From Punctularia strigosozonata HHB-11173 SS5 (Eukaryota; Basidiomycota; Agaricomycetes; Corticiales; Punctulariaceae), in contig NW_006767437.1 in NCBI RefSeq assembly GCF_000264995.1, positions 1,714,836 to 1,778,835 on the forward strand: 64,000 bases of DNA, given 5' to 3'. Each line of letters opens with the position of its first letter. Within the stretch, counting starts at the first letter, position 1. The notes under the pieces were generated by a model that was not told the DNA's origin, did not search any database, and saw only the letters and a program-made list of their open reading frames with translations. Below are positions 46,479-59,189 of this stretch, piece after piece. The translations under genes and the position numbers were made by a program.

Positions 46479-48190
46479 ATGTTTGACTCTGCAGACGAGA
46501 TGGAAAGGCGTAACTACGCGATAGCCTCTTGCAACGGGCAGGACTGGTACGTCGCTCATCTGTGGGCCGGCGCCGCCAAACTGAACTGCTCAACAGTTCG
46601 ACAATCCATGGCCAGTATCTCGACTATTCTACTTCTCCCCTCGACAACCTTCCAGATGAACTTGTACAAAACATTATGATGAAACTACGAAATCATAGGA
46701 AGGTGCAGTTGGGACCGAACACCCGGAGCGTTGAGAAGACCTGGATGGTCGTGTCTCATATTTCCCGTCGATGGCGTTCTATCGCTCTCAGCACGGCGGG
46801 GCTATGGACGTCCATCGATTTCGCCATACTGCCATGGTCGCGGGTCTCTGTCTTTTTGCTCAGATCTCAGGCTGCACCGCTATTCGTTTACGTACCCCCT
46901 TCAGGGGCAATGCGAAGTCTTCGTCCCCTCACCGATATCGTCAACATCCTGTTGCCGCATCGCGATCGTATCCTCGAGTTCGATTGCCAGTATTCCGAGC
47001 TTCAATGCATTGTGCATCTTGACTCACTCTTTCACCAAGCATTACCACTTCTCAAGACTCTGACCTTGGAGTTGTCGCCCGCAGCTGAGGAAGTACGTGA
47101 AGGTTCAGCATCAACGTCATTGTTCCACTCGATTTCCTTCAGCGACTCATTTCCTCGCCTCCGAAGTCTGACGGTTTCCTGTACGCCTATTAATTGGCAA
47201 TTGAACATGATGAAGAACCTCATAGGGCTGGACCTTGAAGGGAATGCATGTATCTCTATGGACTGCCTTACGAAGGCCCTCCAGGGTTCTCCTCGTTTGC
47301 AACACCTCAAGATGGCGCAGCGACTGGAAGAGCAAACGGATCACCATGTTGCGGATTTTCATTCGATGCCGGCGCCCACGAGGGTGGTTCCACTCCTTTC
47401 GCTCACAAAGCTGCAGATTCAGGGTTATCACTGGTCAACGACGATCCATATGATGGATCATTTCGTCATCCCTCAAAGCTGCACAATCAAGATAGAGGCG
47501 GTCACGGACGACCGTTCCTTCGAAGCAGCTCTGGCACGTTTGCTCTCCACGAATCGGTCATGGAATAGACCAATTCGATGCCCTGGCCGAGTGCTCTCTT
47601 TGGACATCACGGGCGGATCTCTATCCTTGAACAATGCATTTCGGGATCATCGTGGATCGCCTCAGCAGACGTATAATCTAGATCTAAGCTCGCCATCGGA
47701 AAGGGGCATCCCCACCGCCAACGCAATCGCCACCATCATGAGCTCGCTTTCCGCAGCTGATATCGAAATACTCGATGTAGGCCTTCGGAGTGCCGATCGA
47801 GCTCTTTGGCGTGACCTGCTAGAGTGCGTACCGAACCTACGTTGCCTCTCGACGATCGGAAAACAGTACAAGGGCTCGACGCACATGGCGGTTGACGCAT
47901 TATGCGATGTTCTAGCGTGCCGGCTCGACACCCAAAGCGTCCTCTGCCCGAAGCTTTGTCATCTCACAGTGGAATATGGGGCCGATGGAAGGGACGTGGT
48001 AGCAATCACGCAGTTGGCGGAATCAAGGATAGCTCATGGACATCCCTTGTCGTTGTTGACGATCATCAATCAATTCGACTATCCAATGCCGGAGCAAATA
48101 GTGCAACTTCGAAGCCTCGTCCCGACGAGAGTGCAACCCCATCCGATGTCGCTCGCGCCTGGAACTTGCCAGTGCCGCCTCCAAGATTAG
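46479..48190 (+). CDS. F-box protein
   Basis: Exons 46479-46546 and 46597-48190; 553 residues. The F-box core is SPLDNLPDELVQNIMMKLRN followed by VSHISRRWRSIALSTAGLWT, the classical basidiomycete form with the WRxIA..TxxLWT motif. The rest is leucine-rich repeat-like (LPLLKTLTLEL; FPRLRSLTVSC; LIGLDLEGN; SPRLQHLKM). Expected to act as a substrate receptor of SCF ubiquitin ligases; target unknown. The short first exon was chosen because the ATG frame joins the F-box frame across a 50-nt GT-AG intron. Confidence 0.82.
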
Positions 48191-49110
48191 AAGGATCTTT
48201 ATGTAAAACAAGCAGCTCCCTAGAAGCGTGGTGAATAGCAGAAACCTGAGAGTAAGGAGGGCTGCTAGGTCGGTGCCCCACCGGTGCTGACAAGGTGCGA
48301 GTGATACGCTGGCGCTAGGGCAGCGCGTGGTGTTTTGAGGTCGAATTAGGTCGACGGAATCTATTTTCGCCCGTCATATGTACCTCTTCACAGGGCCTAT
48401 CGTTCTTGTTGACATGCCACGATACACCCGGCGTGCACGATGATGATGTTGAAGCTAGTAGAGTCCAAGCTGGTCGGTCAATCGCAACGATATGCATCCT
48501 CACCCGAGGGATATGAATCATGGCCAGACCCCAAAATAAACCCGGTACATGGGTACGTACGTACTGGTCTCTAACCACCAGATTTGAACGACGGACTAGG
48601 CCTCCTTCGCCCATTTCTGAGCGTAAGGAGTTGCGTCTATTCTGGACGTTATGAGAAATATTCGCGACGTTGGCGCAGACTTCTGTTGTCAGAGAAGTGA
48701 AGAAACGCATCCTTCAACTTAAGAAGTCGTAGATAGCAAACGGCATTAGCGGCATGATCATTGCACGGACGCATTCGTGGAAGACGAGTTCTGGGCCGCT
48801 TGGGAATCTAGAGGACTTGAATGGAAAGGAGTAGGCAGTGATCTGACTCTTGTAAGAGTTCAAGCGGCAGGAGTCAATCCGAGTCGGCGTTGTAGCAAGC
48901 GGTGAGTCTTGCGCAAGGCATGCATCCGCACGGAGCGGAACCGACGCGTCACGAGCATGTGCGATAAAATGCATTGATCTTGGCCGCTTTTCGCTCAAGT
49001 CTACATCCGCCCAGCCTCGGTTGAGCGCATCTCCTTTGCTTCCCTTCCCCTTCCTCCTCTCTCCAGCTCCCGGCTCAAGCTTATAGTACTGTAAATCCCC
49101 CCGATCCATA
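48191..49110. other. spacer upstream of eIF6
   Basis: No gene recognised; includes the eIF6 promoter. Short open frames on the minus strand lack motifs. Confidence 0.5.
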
Positions 49111-50062
49111 ATGGCGACCCGTAAGGCACTGTACTTCGCACCGTGATCTTTTCTGATCCGTTGATCTTTAGGTCTGCAATTCGAAAACAACAGTGACATT
49201 GGAGTGTTCTCCAAGCTGACCAACGGCTACTGCCTTACGGCGATCCAAGGCAGCACCAACTTTTACTCGGCCTTCGAGGCTGAGTTAGGAGATGTGATAC
49301 CGATTGTACACACTTCCATCGGCGGAACGCGCATAATAGGGCGCTTAACAGCAGGTGCGACCGAGGCTGCCTTGGCCGAGGGCATGAGCGCTGACAATCG
49401 TCTCGGCCACCAGGAAATCGCCACGGCCTGCTTGTCCCTTCCACCGCTACCGACCAAGAACTCCAGCACCTCCGCAATTCTCTCCCTGATGCCGTCGCCA
49501 TCCAGCGGGTAGAAGAGCGCCTCTCCGCCCTCGGCAATGTCATTGCATGCAACGACTACGTCGCACTCGTGCACCCCGATGTTGATCGCGAGACAGAGGA
49601 GATCATCGCCGATGTGCTCAAGGTCGAAGTTTTCCGGCAAACGATCGCGGACAATGTCCTCGTCGGCAGCTATTGCGCAATCTCGAATCAGGGCGGGCTC
49701 GTACATCCAAAGACGAGTATACAAGACCAGGACGAGCTTAGCAGCTTGCTTCAGGTGCCCCTAGTGGTAAGTTCTGGACGATAGCCCCATATCAGCCATT
49801 AACTAAGTCGCGTCGTAAGGCGGGTACCGTCAACCGTGGTTCTGATGTGATCGGCGCCGGTTTGGTTGTGAATGACTGGTGCGCCTTCACCGGCCTGGAT
49901 ACCACTGCAACCGAAATCAGCGTGATCGAAGCCGCGTTCAGTACGTCAATCGCCATCTTTCCATTGAGTGATGCTCACCAGGTATGTTCAGAGCTTCAAG
50001 GGCAAACATCGGCTGCAGTCATTGGGGAGATGCGTGACTCCCTCATCGACAACTGGGCATGA
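49111..50062 (+). CDS. TIF6: eIF6 (TIF6), 60S ribosome anti-association factor
   Basis: Exons 49111-49120, 49172-49354, 49414-49766, 49820-49940, 49992-50062; 245 residues, the normal family length. [59 protein letters not shown], and [19 protein letters not shown] are diagnostic. eIF6 binds the 60S subunit, is required for its biogenesis and blocks premature joining to 40S. The first exon is only 10 nt. The C-terminus [13 protein letters not shown] is normal. Confidence 0.96.
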
Positions 50063-50434
50063 GCATCATTCATGTCTGTCCATCTCGTCTCATTAATTTG
50101 CCCTCCGGCGCCTCTGATATATGTGTGTAGTCTCGGACACTGGGACGTGTAAGATGGATGGCAGTGACGAAAGAAAATGTATCCGTACTTCTTGCAGAAA
50201 CCTCATTATCCTCTTGCACGAATCTGATCTGCACATGGCGAGCATTATCATCATAGGGTTAATTGCGTATTATTGGAGACCGGGCTTCTTGGATTAACCG
50301 CTTCCACCCAATGTAACTCCTAGCCTTCACGAATAGTGATGATTGTCATATATTGCATCATGAACATTCGTGACTACATAACGGGTGTGTTGTTTGCCGA
50401 TATAATAGAGGAAGGTTCGAACCTCTGGGTGAGA
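50063..50434. other. convergent 3' spacer
   Basis: Between eIF6 (+) and the peroxiredoxin-like gene (-). Nothing recognised; a palindromic GGTTCGAACC at 50414-50423 is not part of a tRNA. Confidence 0.5.
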
Positions 50435-53400
50435 TCATGACAGGATCAGAGCCTGCTTGTACATATTCGCGATTTCCAACTCGTCGTCGCTTCCGATCTG
50501 ATACTTTTCCACGTCCCGCTCGCGCCTGGGCGGCTGTCTTTGCGCTTGCATGCGTTGTTTCGAGTCGCCCCGCAGTACTGGTGGACGTTGATAGTACTCG
50601 CGGTCGGACTGCGCGCCATGATCGGTGGGGCGGTAGTCGTCTCGCTCGCGCTGACCACGTTGCGGGTACTGCTGGGCGTTGGGGTTCTGGTTCATTCCCC
50701 ACGAGTCTTCCTCTCGTTCGATTCGAGGCCGTTCCAGGCGACGCCTTCCATCGCTCGTGCTGCCACCGCGTTCCCGAGTGACATGTCCCTGAGGCTGGGT
50801 GCTGATGTCCGGGCCTTCTGCATCCCTTCGCCCCGGCTTGCGTCTGGTCCTGCGTTGCTGGAGCTTGTTATGCCCGCGTGTTTGCGGACGATCGTCTGAG
50901 TCCGTCTCGTCGTCTTCGGGAACATCGGGCGGTGACTGCTGCATGTGAGGTTGGCGAGCACGGCTTATGGTCGAGTCGTCATATCGCTGAGTGCCTCGCC
51001 GCGGATCCGGCGGCTGACGCTGCTGCCTTGAATCTGACCGAAGCTCTTCGCGCCGCTCGCTGGAGCCCGTGTGATGAGGTCTGAGGCTTGGCCGGGCTTC
51101 TTCGTGTCGCTCGCTGGAGCCAGTGTGATGAGGTCTGAGGTTCGGTCGAACCTCTTCGCGCCGCTCGCTCGACCCTGTCTTCCTAGGCCGCGGTCGAGGG
51201 CGCGAATCCGGTTCTGAAACGGGTGGTGGTACGGGGGAAGGGACAGATCGTGCGTCCGGTGAGCTGGGAGAGGTGGTCAGCCCTGCATCCAGCTCCGGCT
51301 CTGGCAGTAGGTGCATGTCGGGAGCGATAGAGTTGCGGACCATCTGGATAATTTGCTGCTCTTCTGGATGTTCGAGAGTCTCGTGACGTTCGCGACGACG
51401 GGCAGGAGCGCGGGGCGAGGCACCGGCTGCGGCCAATATCTGAGCGATGGGCGTATGAGATCGTGTGGTCCGCATGCGGTGTGCGAAATCACAGGTCAGC
51501 CTGTTCGTGTCGTGTAATATTAGCGACCTGTATAACGTTGAAAGCGGAACGGCTGACCCGGGCCCCAATATGAACTCGCCGCCGAGCTGCATGGCATCTC
51601 CGCCCTTCTCGAAGACAGGCATCCCCACACGCAAAGCATGTACTACGACCATAGCGATGCCACCCACCAAGCCATGACGGATGTACTCGCCACGCTGGAA
51701 CTCCGGTCCCGGGTCATTGGTACGAAGCGTCATGCCCAGCGCCTCGTACAAGCGGCACGAGGGATCAGTGTAGACCGAAAACGGAAGCTTCCATATATCT
51801 AAGCAGCGGCGATGTTAGCTATGGCGCCAACCAAGCGCACAATCACTTACGACGGTAGCTCTTGATCATCGCCGCAGAACCATTGCCGACGAATATCAGG
51901 TCGACGCCCGCTCGCTTGAGGGTGATTGGATCGACATTTCTCGCGACGGAGTGCATGTAGTCTTGGTCATGTGGACACCTGTGGTACGCAGTGAGTCATG
52001 GGATGCACTCGTGCAACAATGAATGACCTACCAGAAGTGCCGTATGAAGCAAACGATTGTCTTTCTCTCGCGCCACAAGTCCCCAAATGGAACGCGGATT
52101 CCGTTTTCCGAAACAACGAACAGAGACTCGGCGGCATAGGAGAGCTGCTCATGACTCGGCTTCCGGTGCTCATCGAACCTGACACGGCTCTGCACGGCCG
52201 GGTGAGTGATAGGAATGGGCGCAGTCGCTGCGCGCAGCGGCGTCCGGGGACGAGCGGGAAGAGACCGGTCAGGCAGCCCCGCGACCGTAGCATGCCGGTG
52301 AGGATGTAAGTTGTATGAGTGGGCCGATTGCGATGGTACCACCGGTGGTGGTTGGGGAAGCGGCGACTCATCCGAGGGTCGAGTAGGCATCGGCGGATGG
52401 TATATCATGGGCGTAGACGCTTGCGACGGATATAGGTTCTGCGTGGATATAGTGCGCGAAGGGGTGCTTGGAGCATTCCTGCTTGACGCCGGTGGCGGGA
52501 CGCGTCGCATTCGTGACTGCTCTCTGGGAGGTACGACTGGTTCATCCTGGTCTGACTGAGTAGCGTGCCGCGTAGGAGATGCCGGCCTAACGAATGTAGT
52601 CGGCTTACGGGACCGATCCGGTTGCGGCGGAGGGGACATCGCCCGCTGAGGGGGCGTTGGCTGGGCTCTGACATCAGGGGATGAGTCGATAGCTTGACCG
52701 CGACGTTGGTTCGCAGCATAGCGAGCAGCTGGTGTCGAGGAGTCCAACGATATATTGGTGGTAGCTGGCGGTCGAGGAGTCGAGTACTCCTTCGCGGGAG
52801 GCGGCGGTCTCTGTTGTGACCTCGAGCCTGGGCGCTGAACAGGTTGCACGCTACGATCAGGCCCTTCGGAGTCGGAGAAGAGTTGCTGCTGAGACATATC
52901 GGGGCGCGTCAAAGAAGGGGCCGTGTTTGCATCCTCCGAAGGTCGTGGGGTGACGGATCTTTGAAGTTGCGCCTCCATGAGAATAGGACTGAGTGCTTGG
53001 TCTCGGAGATCGCCGTTGCGCTCATTTTGGAAGTTCAAGACGCGAGAATCGTTGCCCATCCGATACTGAACAGCTGGTGGCGGGGAACTAGGTCGTTGAG
53101 GCGGAGGTTCCGCAGCAGCAGGGATGCTCTGTTGAGCATGACGAGGGGCATCAGCAAGAACAGAGGTGTACGGTGTGGCCGGAGCAACACGGAAGGGAGG
53201 GCGGTCTTGCGGGGGCGGGGATGCCACGCGCTGAGGTCGAGGCTGAGAGACGACGGGTGTGATGTCTCGCTCTGTCGACGGAGAACGACCGCCCGGGCCC
53301 ACATAGCGTTGGTTATGAGGGGAGACAGGCCTCTGCGGCGGAGGTACAGGGCGTGGCTCCATTGGTTCCTGAGCTGGAGGCGCGACAACGGCTTGAGTGG

Positions 53401-56073
53401 CATCTCGCTGTGCCGTAGTCACCCCTAGTCCGTATCGGAACTCTCGCGGAGGCGGCGAGCTTGGCCGCTCTGACGCCCTAGCGACGGGGGCCAACTCAGC
53501 CGGTGCAGCTCGTTCCACCCTTACATTGCGTACGCCTCGTTGAGGCACCGGCGCTGCGACGGTCGGCCGCACAGATTGTGACTCATTGGATGACGGTGTG
53601 CTCTGGGGAAGCGTTGACGATGGCGTAGATCCCGGTTCCTCGACCGTGCGCCGTTCTCTTGGCGGTATCGGTATAGGCGCAGTGGTGCCCAAAGGCCGTA
53701 TCTCTTGGGGGCGGGTGGGAGCCAGCCTTTCTGACCTTTCATGGGGACGAGTGGAGCTGGGCCGCTCGGGAGGGCTCACCGAGCGAGCGTTGACCTGGTC
53801 CTGCGTACGCGGCCTCGTGGACGTTGGAGGTGACGAGGCTAAAACTGGCTCCTGGCGGCGTTCGGGCTCCCGTGGCGCAGGCGATATAGGACGCTCAGGC
53901 AGAGGAGCCAGCAGCAAAGGGCTGGGTTCGACAAGGGTAGCCTCGGAGTCCCTCTGGGCGTTGAGGACCCGGGTCTGATCACGGATTCCTGCAGTTCGAG
54001 CTTGTCGAGTGGGCGGAAGAGACACGAAGCGCGATTGCGGCGGCGGGATGAGAATCGGAGGGCCGTCCGTAGTCTCGCCAGCGCTTGAGACATCGACTGA
54101 CGAAGAGCCAAGTCCCGACGCGGCTTGAATCTGCGGTTGATTGGACGAGGAGCGAATCAGGCTTCCAGGATTACGAGAGCGAGGAGGCGGAGCAAGCGTT
54201 GCAACAAGTTGGGACGCCGGGGCGGGCGCAGGTACGGGCGAAGGCGCAGGCGGCGGATCGCGATGGTGGCGGGCGATGCTCGCGCGCCATCCAGACAGAT
54301 GTGCAGGGGTAGCGGCGGTCCTCCGCTCGACAACGGTAGTCTCGGCAGCTTTCGCATTTGTAGCAGGTTCCGGAATCGGGTCTGGAGGGACCAGAAAGGT
54401 GCGGAGGATCGGAGGCTGAACGGGAGCAGCGGGCGTTTGGACCGGCGGCGGCGCAAGGGATGTAGTCGCGGGCGGTTGAGGGCGAGGGGGTTCGGTCGTG
54501 CGGTTCTGGGACGTTTCTACTTCGCTTGCAATCGCCGCTCTGGGAAGGGAAGGGACGATTGCAGCTGCGGTTGTCCTGCTATCGACATCAGAGCCCTTCT
54601 CGGCATTCGTCCTGACTGCCCGCCTTGCGATCTGGCCTTGAAGAGAGTATTGGTCGGTGGTAGGAACGGAAGGCTGAGAGGGTTGCAGGCCCTGGACTCT
54701 TGCTGTTACAGCGTCCAAGGAGGAGGAATAGCTGGAGGTGGTGGGCGCCCTCCTCGTAGGCCGTCGCCGCTCCGCCGAAGGGGCCGGGCGACCCTGGTCG
54801 CCGACCGACGAGCTGCTGTCCTCGGGCTCAGATTGTTCCAGCCTGCGAACCTGGACATCGAGCTGCTCTTGGGGGGACTGCGTGAGGGGCCCGTCCGTGA
54901 TCTGAGAGATAACCGGTACTTGAACATGCTCGCGAGACGTCGAAGGGGGAACGAAGACGTCTTCCAGGCGTGTAGCCGGAACGATGAACTGCGACTTGCG
55001 CCGCGCGCTGCCGCCCGCGCTATCCCGATCTCTATCGCGTCGGCCCAACGAGCCCTGGTTATTCGACGAGCTCGTCGTCCGGGGCCGGATGAAAATGCGC
55101 GACAGGCGATTGGCGTGCCCGTGACTCTGCTTCGACCCTTCCGAGTTATTCGACGCGCCGCGGAGCATCTGCGATTCGGCAGCCGCGACCTGCACGCTCG
55201 ACGGTCCGGCGGAATCGCGCGATTGCACTGAGGGCGAGCGCGAGCGAGAACGACGGCGGAGTGGGAACACCTGCGAGATGCGCTTCGCGAACGAGCGCGA
55301 GGACCGGTCAGACTCGACCGATGGCGTGCGCCGGTGCTCGGGGTGCGGCATCGGAACCGGCTTGGTGCGCTCGCGCTCGGCCTCGTGGGCGACTGCATGC
55401 GCATGTGCGTGAACGTGGGCGTCGTGTGTGCGCGGTGGGGAGTACAGCGAGCCGGCGCTGCCGCTGCTGTCGTCCGTCGTCATCGCGGGCGGAGGCGAGC
55501 CAGGGACAGCAGGCGAGCCAGGGACGACCGACAGCCTCGGGTTAAACGCGAGCGGGTGGTGTGGATGGTGAAGGTGGTGCGGGTGATGCGGAGGGCGGAT
55601 GTATGTGAGGTAGTCAAGCTGCGCGGGCGCGTGTCCATGCCCGTCCGAGGAGGAGCCTACCGACCCGGGCGTTGCGACGGGGGCCGCGGGCGGGAGGAGC
55701 ACGGACTGCGACCGCCTGCGGTGCGAGTAGTGCGACTGCCGCTGGAGCGGGACGTCCTGGTCAGAGGCATAGTCCTTCTCGCGCTGGTGGAGGGAGCCCG
55801 GCGAGGCGTCGTGGTGCCGGAGCCATACCGAGAGGTCGCTCTCGGAGCTATTGCCCGAGGGTGCGGGCGTAGCGTTGCTCGTCCGCGTGCGGTCTCTGAG
55901 GACGGAGAGCGGCGCAAGGGGGTCTGTCGGATCGAAGGGCGGGTACTTCTCCTGCGTCGCGGGCCCTCAGTATGGTGTATGTGTGTTACATGGTAAACAG
56001 CGCGACATACCGAGAAGGGGAAGTCCGGTGGAGGTTTCCTGCGCACCCGCTGATGAGCACTGCTCTGGAACAT
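50435..56073 (-). CDS. giant disordered protein with AhpC/TSA-like (peroxiredoxin-like) domain
   Basis: Exons 56073-56011, 55951-52032, 51978-51851, 51798-51558, 51500-50435; 1,805 residues. About 1,290 N-terminal residues are low-complexity, Pro/Ser/Arg-rich (His-rich near residue 115; RRRSRSRSPSVQ). A thioredoxin-fold domain follows at about 1300-1475: GIRVPFGDLWRERKTIVCFI, RHFWCPHDQDYM, GVDLIFVGNGSAAMIKSYR, LPFSVYTDPSCRLYEALGMT, GMPVFEKGGDAMQLGGEFIL, CDFAHRMRTTRSHTPI. This is the AhpC/TSA antioxidant-type family. Only one Cys is present in the CPHD site. The C-terminal 330 residues are Arg/Glu/Pro-rich with a repeated SSERREE...LRPHHTG unit. Redox activity is inferred from the fold only. 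Confidence 0.8.
51040..51180 (-). repeat. 60-bp coding tandem repeat
   Basis: About 2.3 copies of a roughly 60-bp unit in the 3' part of the peroxiredoxin-like gene, each coding for about 20 residues that include GSSERREE and LRPHHT. Copies are nearly identical, so the array is recent or kept homogeneous. Confidence 0.8.
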
Positions 56074-56817
56074 GTTCAAGCAAGCGTCTGGGGTATAGCG
56101 TCTAGTCCGGGTATGGGGAAACTGAGTCTGTGCCCAGAGGGCCAGAGTTGGAGGAGGGACGGCAGCCCTTCAGCACCATATAACGGAGCGCACTCATGGT
56201 ACAAGCGCGGTGGACCAGATTCGGAGGTTACTCGCATCGAGCGACAGTGCGTGGTTTCCTGCGGGAGGGGGGGTTAAAGTTGGCCTCAAGGCATACATGT
56301 TGCGAAGATGATGGAGACTGGAGAAGCGAGGTCACTCCGGAGTCCTATCGCGTTTGAGCTTGCAGATCTCAGCGAACGATCTATGCTCGCTACATCTCCT
56401 TTGTATAATCCGGAATGCGTGCACAACAATCATCATCGTGGCTGATCCAGTCGTATGGAACTCCTGAGCAGGACCTCCTCATGTCAGAAATGCTACATGT
56501 CGACGTGGATGCGATCTGCTTCGCCTTAATCTTACATCGTTCCTTACTCCCAGAATGCAACTCGCAAATGAACACCACGCCTTCCAAGATGAAGCCGTCC
56601 CGCTCTTCGACCCATGCTCCACGTCGATTTGCCATTGGTCGATTGCATTGGATTGAACTGTATATTGTACAACTGCACGAGTCTCTGATCGGTCGATTAT
56701 ATCGGATTGAGGAAGTTAGCCATAGATACCGCGGCGAATGGAATCAGACCCAAGCAAGAAAGGGGGGTTCGAGTGTAGATCTACATGTTCTAGATCTAAA
56801 CGTACGGGCACCGAGAA
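56074..56817. other. spacer without recognised gene
   Basis: Between the 5' end of the peroxiredoxin-like gene and the 3' end of the transporter, both on the minus strand. No gene recognised. Confidence 0.45.
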
Positions 56818-59189
56818 TTAGTCCGTTGGAGTGATGCAGCGACCGACAGGCGAGCCGGGCTCCGCGGGTGCCACCATGAGCTGTGCGAACACGCCGGTGA
56901 GGCGAAAATAGGCGCAGATAGGATGTGGGGACGTACCTTGACGGTTTGGGCGGTCGAGTACACTGCCGCGACGATGCCGAAGACGATGAGCACCCAATCG
57001 GCGATCTTTTGCCGGCGCGTGCGCGCGCACGCTTTTAGATGGAGCATCGCGGGGTAGACGTAGCACAGCGGGACACTGTCGTCCCCACCGCAAGTGTCAG
57101 TTGTCGTTACATTCCGTAGTGTTTCGAGAAGACGTACCATGCAAAACTGCCGATGAACGCGACGAACTTGTCCAGGTCGCTGCTCCCGAGCCAGCTGATG
57201 AACGCACACGTGAAGACGACGCCGAACCGGAACACGTTCTTCGTCCACTTTACCCGCGCCGAGTCGCGCCCGGAGCGGACGAAGAGGCCGTTCTCCATGA
57301 TTCGCACGGCGGGGAAGAGCTGGAGCGGGACGGAGAGCATGATGGCGAGCGAGTACAGGAGTTGCACAGACTGAAGCATCCGACTGTCGTCAAGGTTGAG
57401 CATGATCACCGTCTGCACGTCCGCGCCGAAGGTGAGATACGACATGACGCCTGCGCCGCCAAAGAGGACTACAGGGAATGACATCAGCACGTGAGCAAAC
57501 TTGGGAGGGAGGCGAACGTACACATGAGGGCGATCATGACACCTGTGAGCACGGCCGGGAACTTGCGAGGCTCCTTCATCGCGTCCGTGACGGGAATGAC
57601 GAGCCCGATGCCTTCAAACGAGAAGATGGCGGTGCCGATGAGCAGAGGGAAGTCGCGCGGGTTGAAGAGCTCGACACGCGCGGGGCCGCGCTCAGCCATG
57701 ATGATCGCCTCCGAGCCGAATATGTAGATGAGCCCAGCGACGATGAACACGTCAGCGACGAGCGCCGTCGTGCTCAGCTTCGCCAGGTTGCGGATGAGCG
57801 CGAGCGGGAGGAACACGACGAGTTGAAGGAGGATGAAGTACGGCAGACCGACGAGGCGTGTGCATCCTGAGACGGCGGCCACGAACGCCTGCAGGTTCTC
57901 CGAGACGAAGATGATGTATGCAGAGACGAAGCCAAGCTGGGAGATGACGATGGACGAGAGGATGGCGTAGCGCATATAAGGACCGTACAGTGCGCCACCG
58001 ATATCGCCGAATGAGCCGGAAACGACGAATTTGGCTTTCACAAGCAGAAGGAAAGAGTAGAGAGAGACGAGGGCGATAAAGGAGAGGAGAAAGGCGGAAA
58101 AGAGGATGCCGCCGTTGTAGAATCTGCGTGACAGTGTCAACTAGCACTGTCGGCTCGAGAAAAATACACTCACGCCCTGCCCAAGAACAAGATACCGGTG
58201 CCGACGAATCCCTTGAGGAGGACAAGCACGGCCTGGGTGACAGTTGCGTCCCCATGCGGGCCGATGCTTTTCGACCTAGGCCGTCTGTGACCCATGAGCG
58301 GCGTGCGCTCGTCGGGTTTGGGTGTCTCGCCCGGTAGCCCCGCCGACGGGCCGTCGTACGTCTCATATCCCGCTGCCCGCTCCGCATCCGCAGGTCCCTC
58401 TTCTCCCTCGTCCTCTTCGTCGATCTCTTCCAGGTCCTCGCCGGCAAAGTGGCCAAAGATGAAAAGGAACTCGACAAAGTTGCGCAACATGCGGGGCCTG
58501 TCGCCGTTTTCGCCGGCACGCTGAAGGACGTAGGCACGGCGGAAGCCGCCGGGCTCGTGGATGTTTTCGAAAGCGGGGTCGCGCGAGGTCGAGGACTGGG
58601 CGGAGAAGGAGGCCGCGCGCGGGCGCTGCTTCCGACGCTGGTCGGCTTGCCACTTGTAGAGCGTGTGTGTGATGTCCGCGCCGGGGGCATGATAGGGCAC
58701 GGGGAACGCTTCCGAGTCCTCGCGTACGGCGTGCGACGAGCGGCGCGAGCGCCCGCCCTCCGAACCAGCGTCGCTTCTGCTGGGTCCGCCGAGGGCCTGC
58801 TCGCGCTCTTCGCGCGAGACGAGGTGCTTGCGCAGCACGCGGGCTTTCTCCTCTTCCGTCAACTCGTCGAGCATCGTTTCACGGTCGCTCGCCCCGGCCC
58901 CGCTGCCGGGGGTGCCCACGACAGGCCGGCTCGCGCTCAGGCCGCCCAAACTGCGCGGGGACTCGGACGTCGCGCTGGGGAGGAGGGCGGGTGAGGCGCG
59001 GGGCGTGCCACCGTTGCGCGGCGTACCAGAGCGGGGCGGGATGTTGGCGACGGGCGGCGGCGTGCCGTAGAAGGGGACGCGCAGTGAGGCGGGGGTGCCT
59101 GCGCCAGGGGTGCCAGAAGGGGCGGCGAAGGCGGGGCGCGCGCGGGGGCTGCCGATGTTGACCGGCTGGGACGGCGGCGAGGAGGCCAT
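56818..59189 (-). CDS. AVT3: AVT3-like vacuolar amino-acid transporter
   Basis: Exons 59189-58174, 58123-57522, 57468-57138, 57075-56937, 56880-56818; 716 residues. A long cytosolic Ser/Pro-rich N-terminus (about 320 residues) precedes an AAAP-family membrane domain of about 11 helices. Family features are VLVLLKGFVGTGILFLGRAF, YNGGILFSAFLLSFIALVSL, FEGIGLVIPVTDAMKEPRKF, LFGGAGVMSYLTFGADVQTV and SFACVPLCYVYPAMLHLKA. AVT3 and AVT4 export neutral or basic amino acids from the vacuole lumen. Splice phases all agree. The final exon codes for a short polar tail. Divergent from FAS with about 630 bp between starts. Confidence 0.88.

Noticed and set aside
50411-50426. B-box-like GGTTCGAACC
   Set aside because: No acceptor or anticodon stems can be folded around it on either strand.
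54125-55231. Arg-rich plus-strand frame opposite the peroxiredoxin-like gene
   Set aside because: Antisense of low-complexity Pro/Ser/Arg codons; the minus strand holds the spliced gene.
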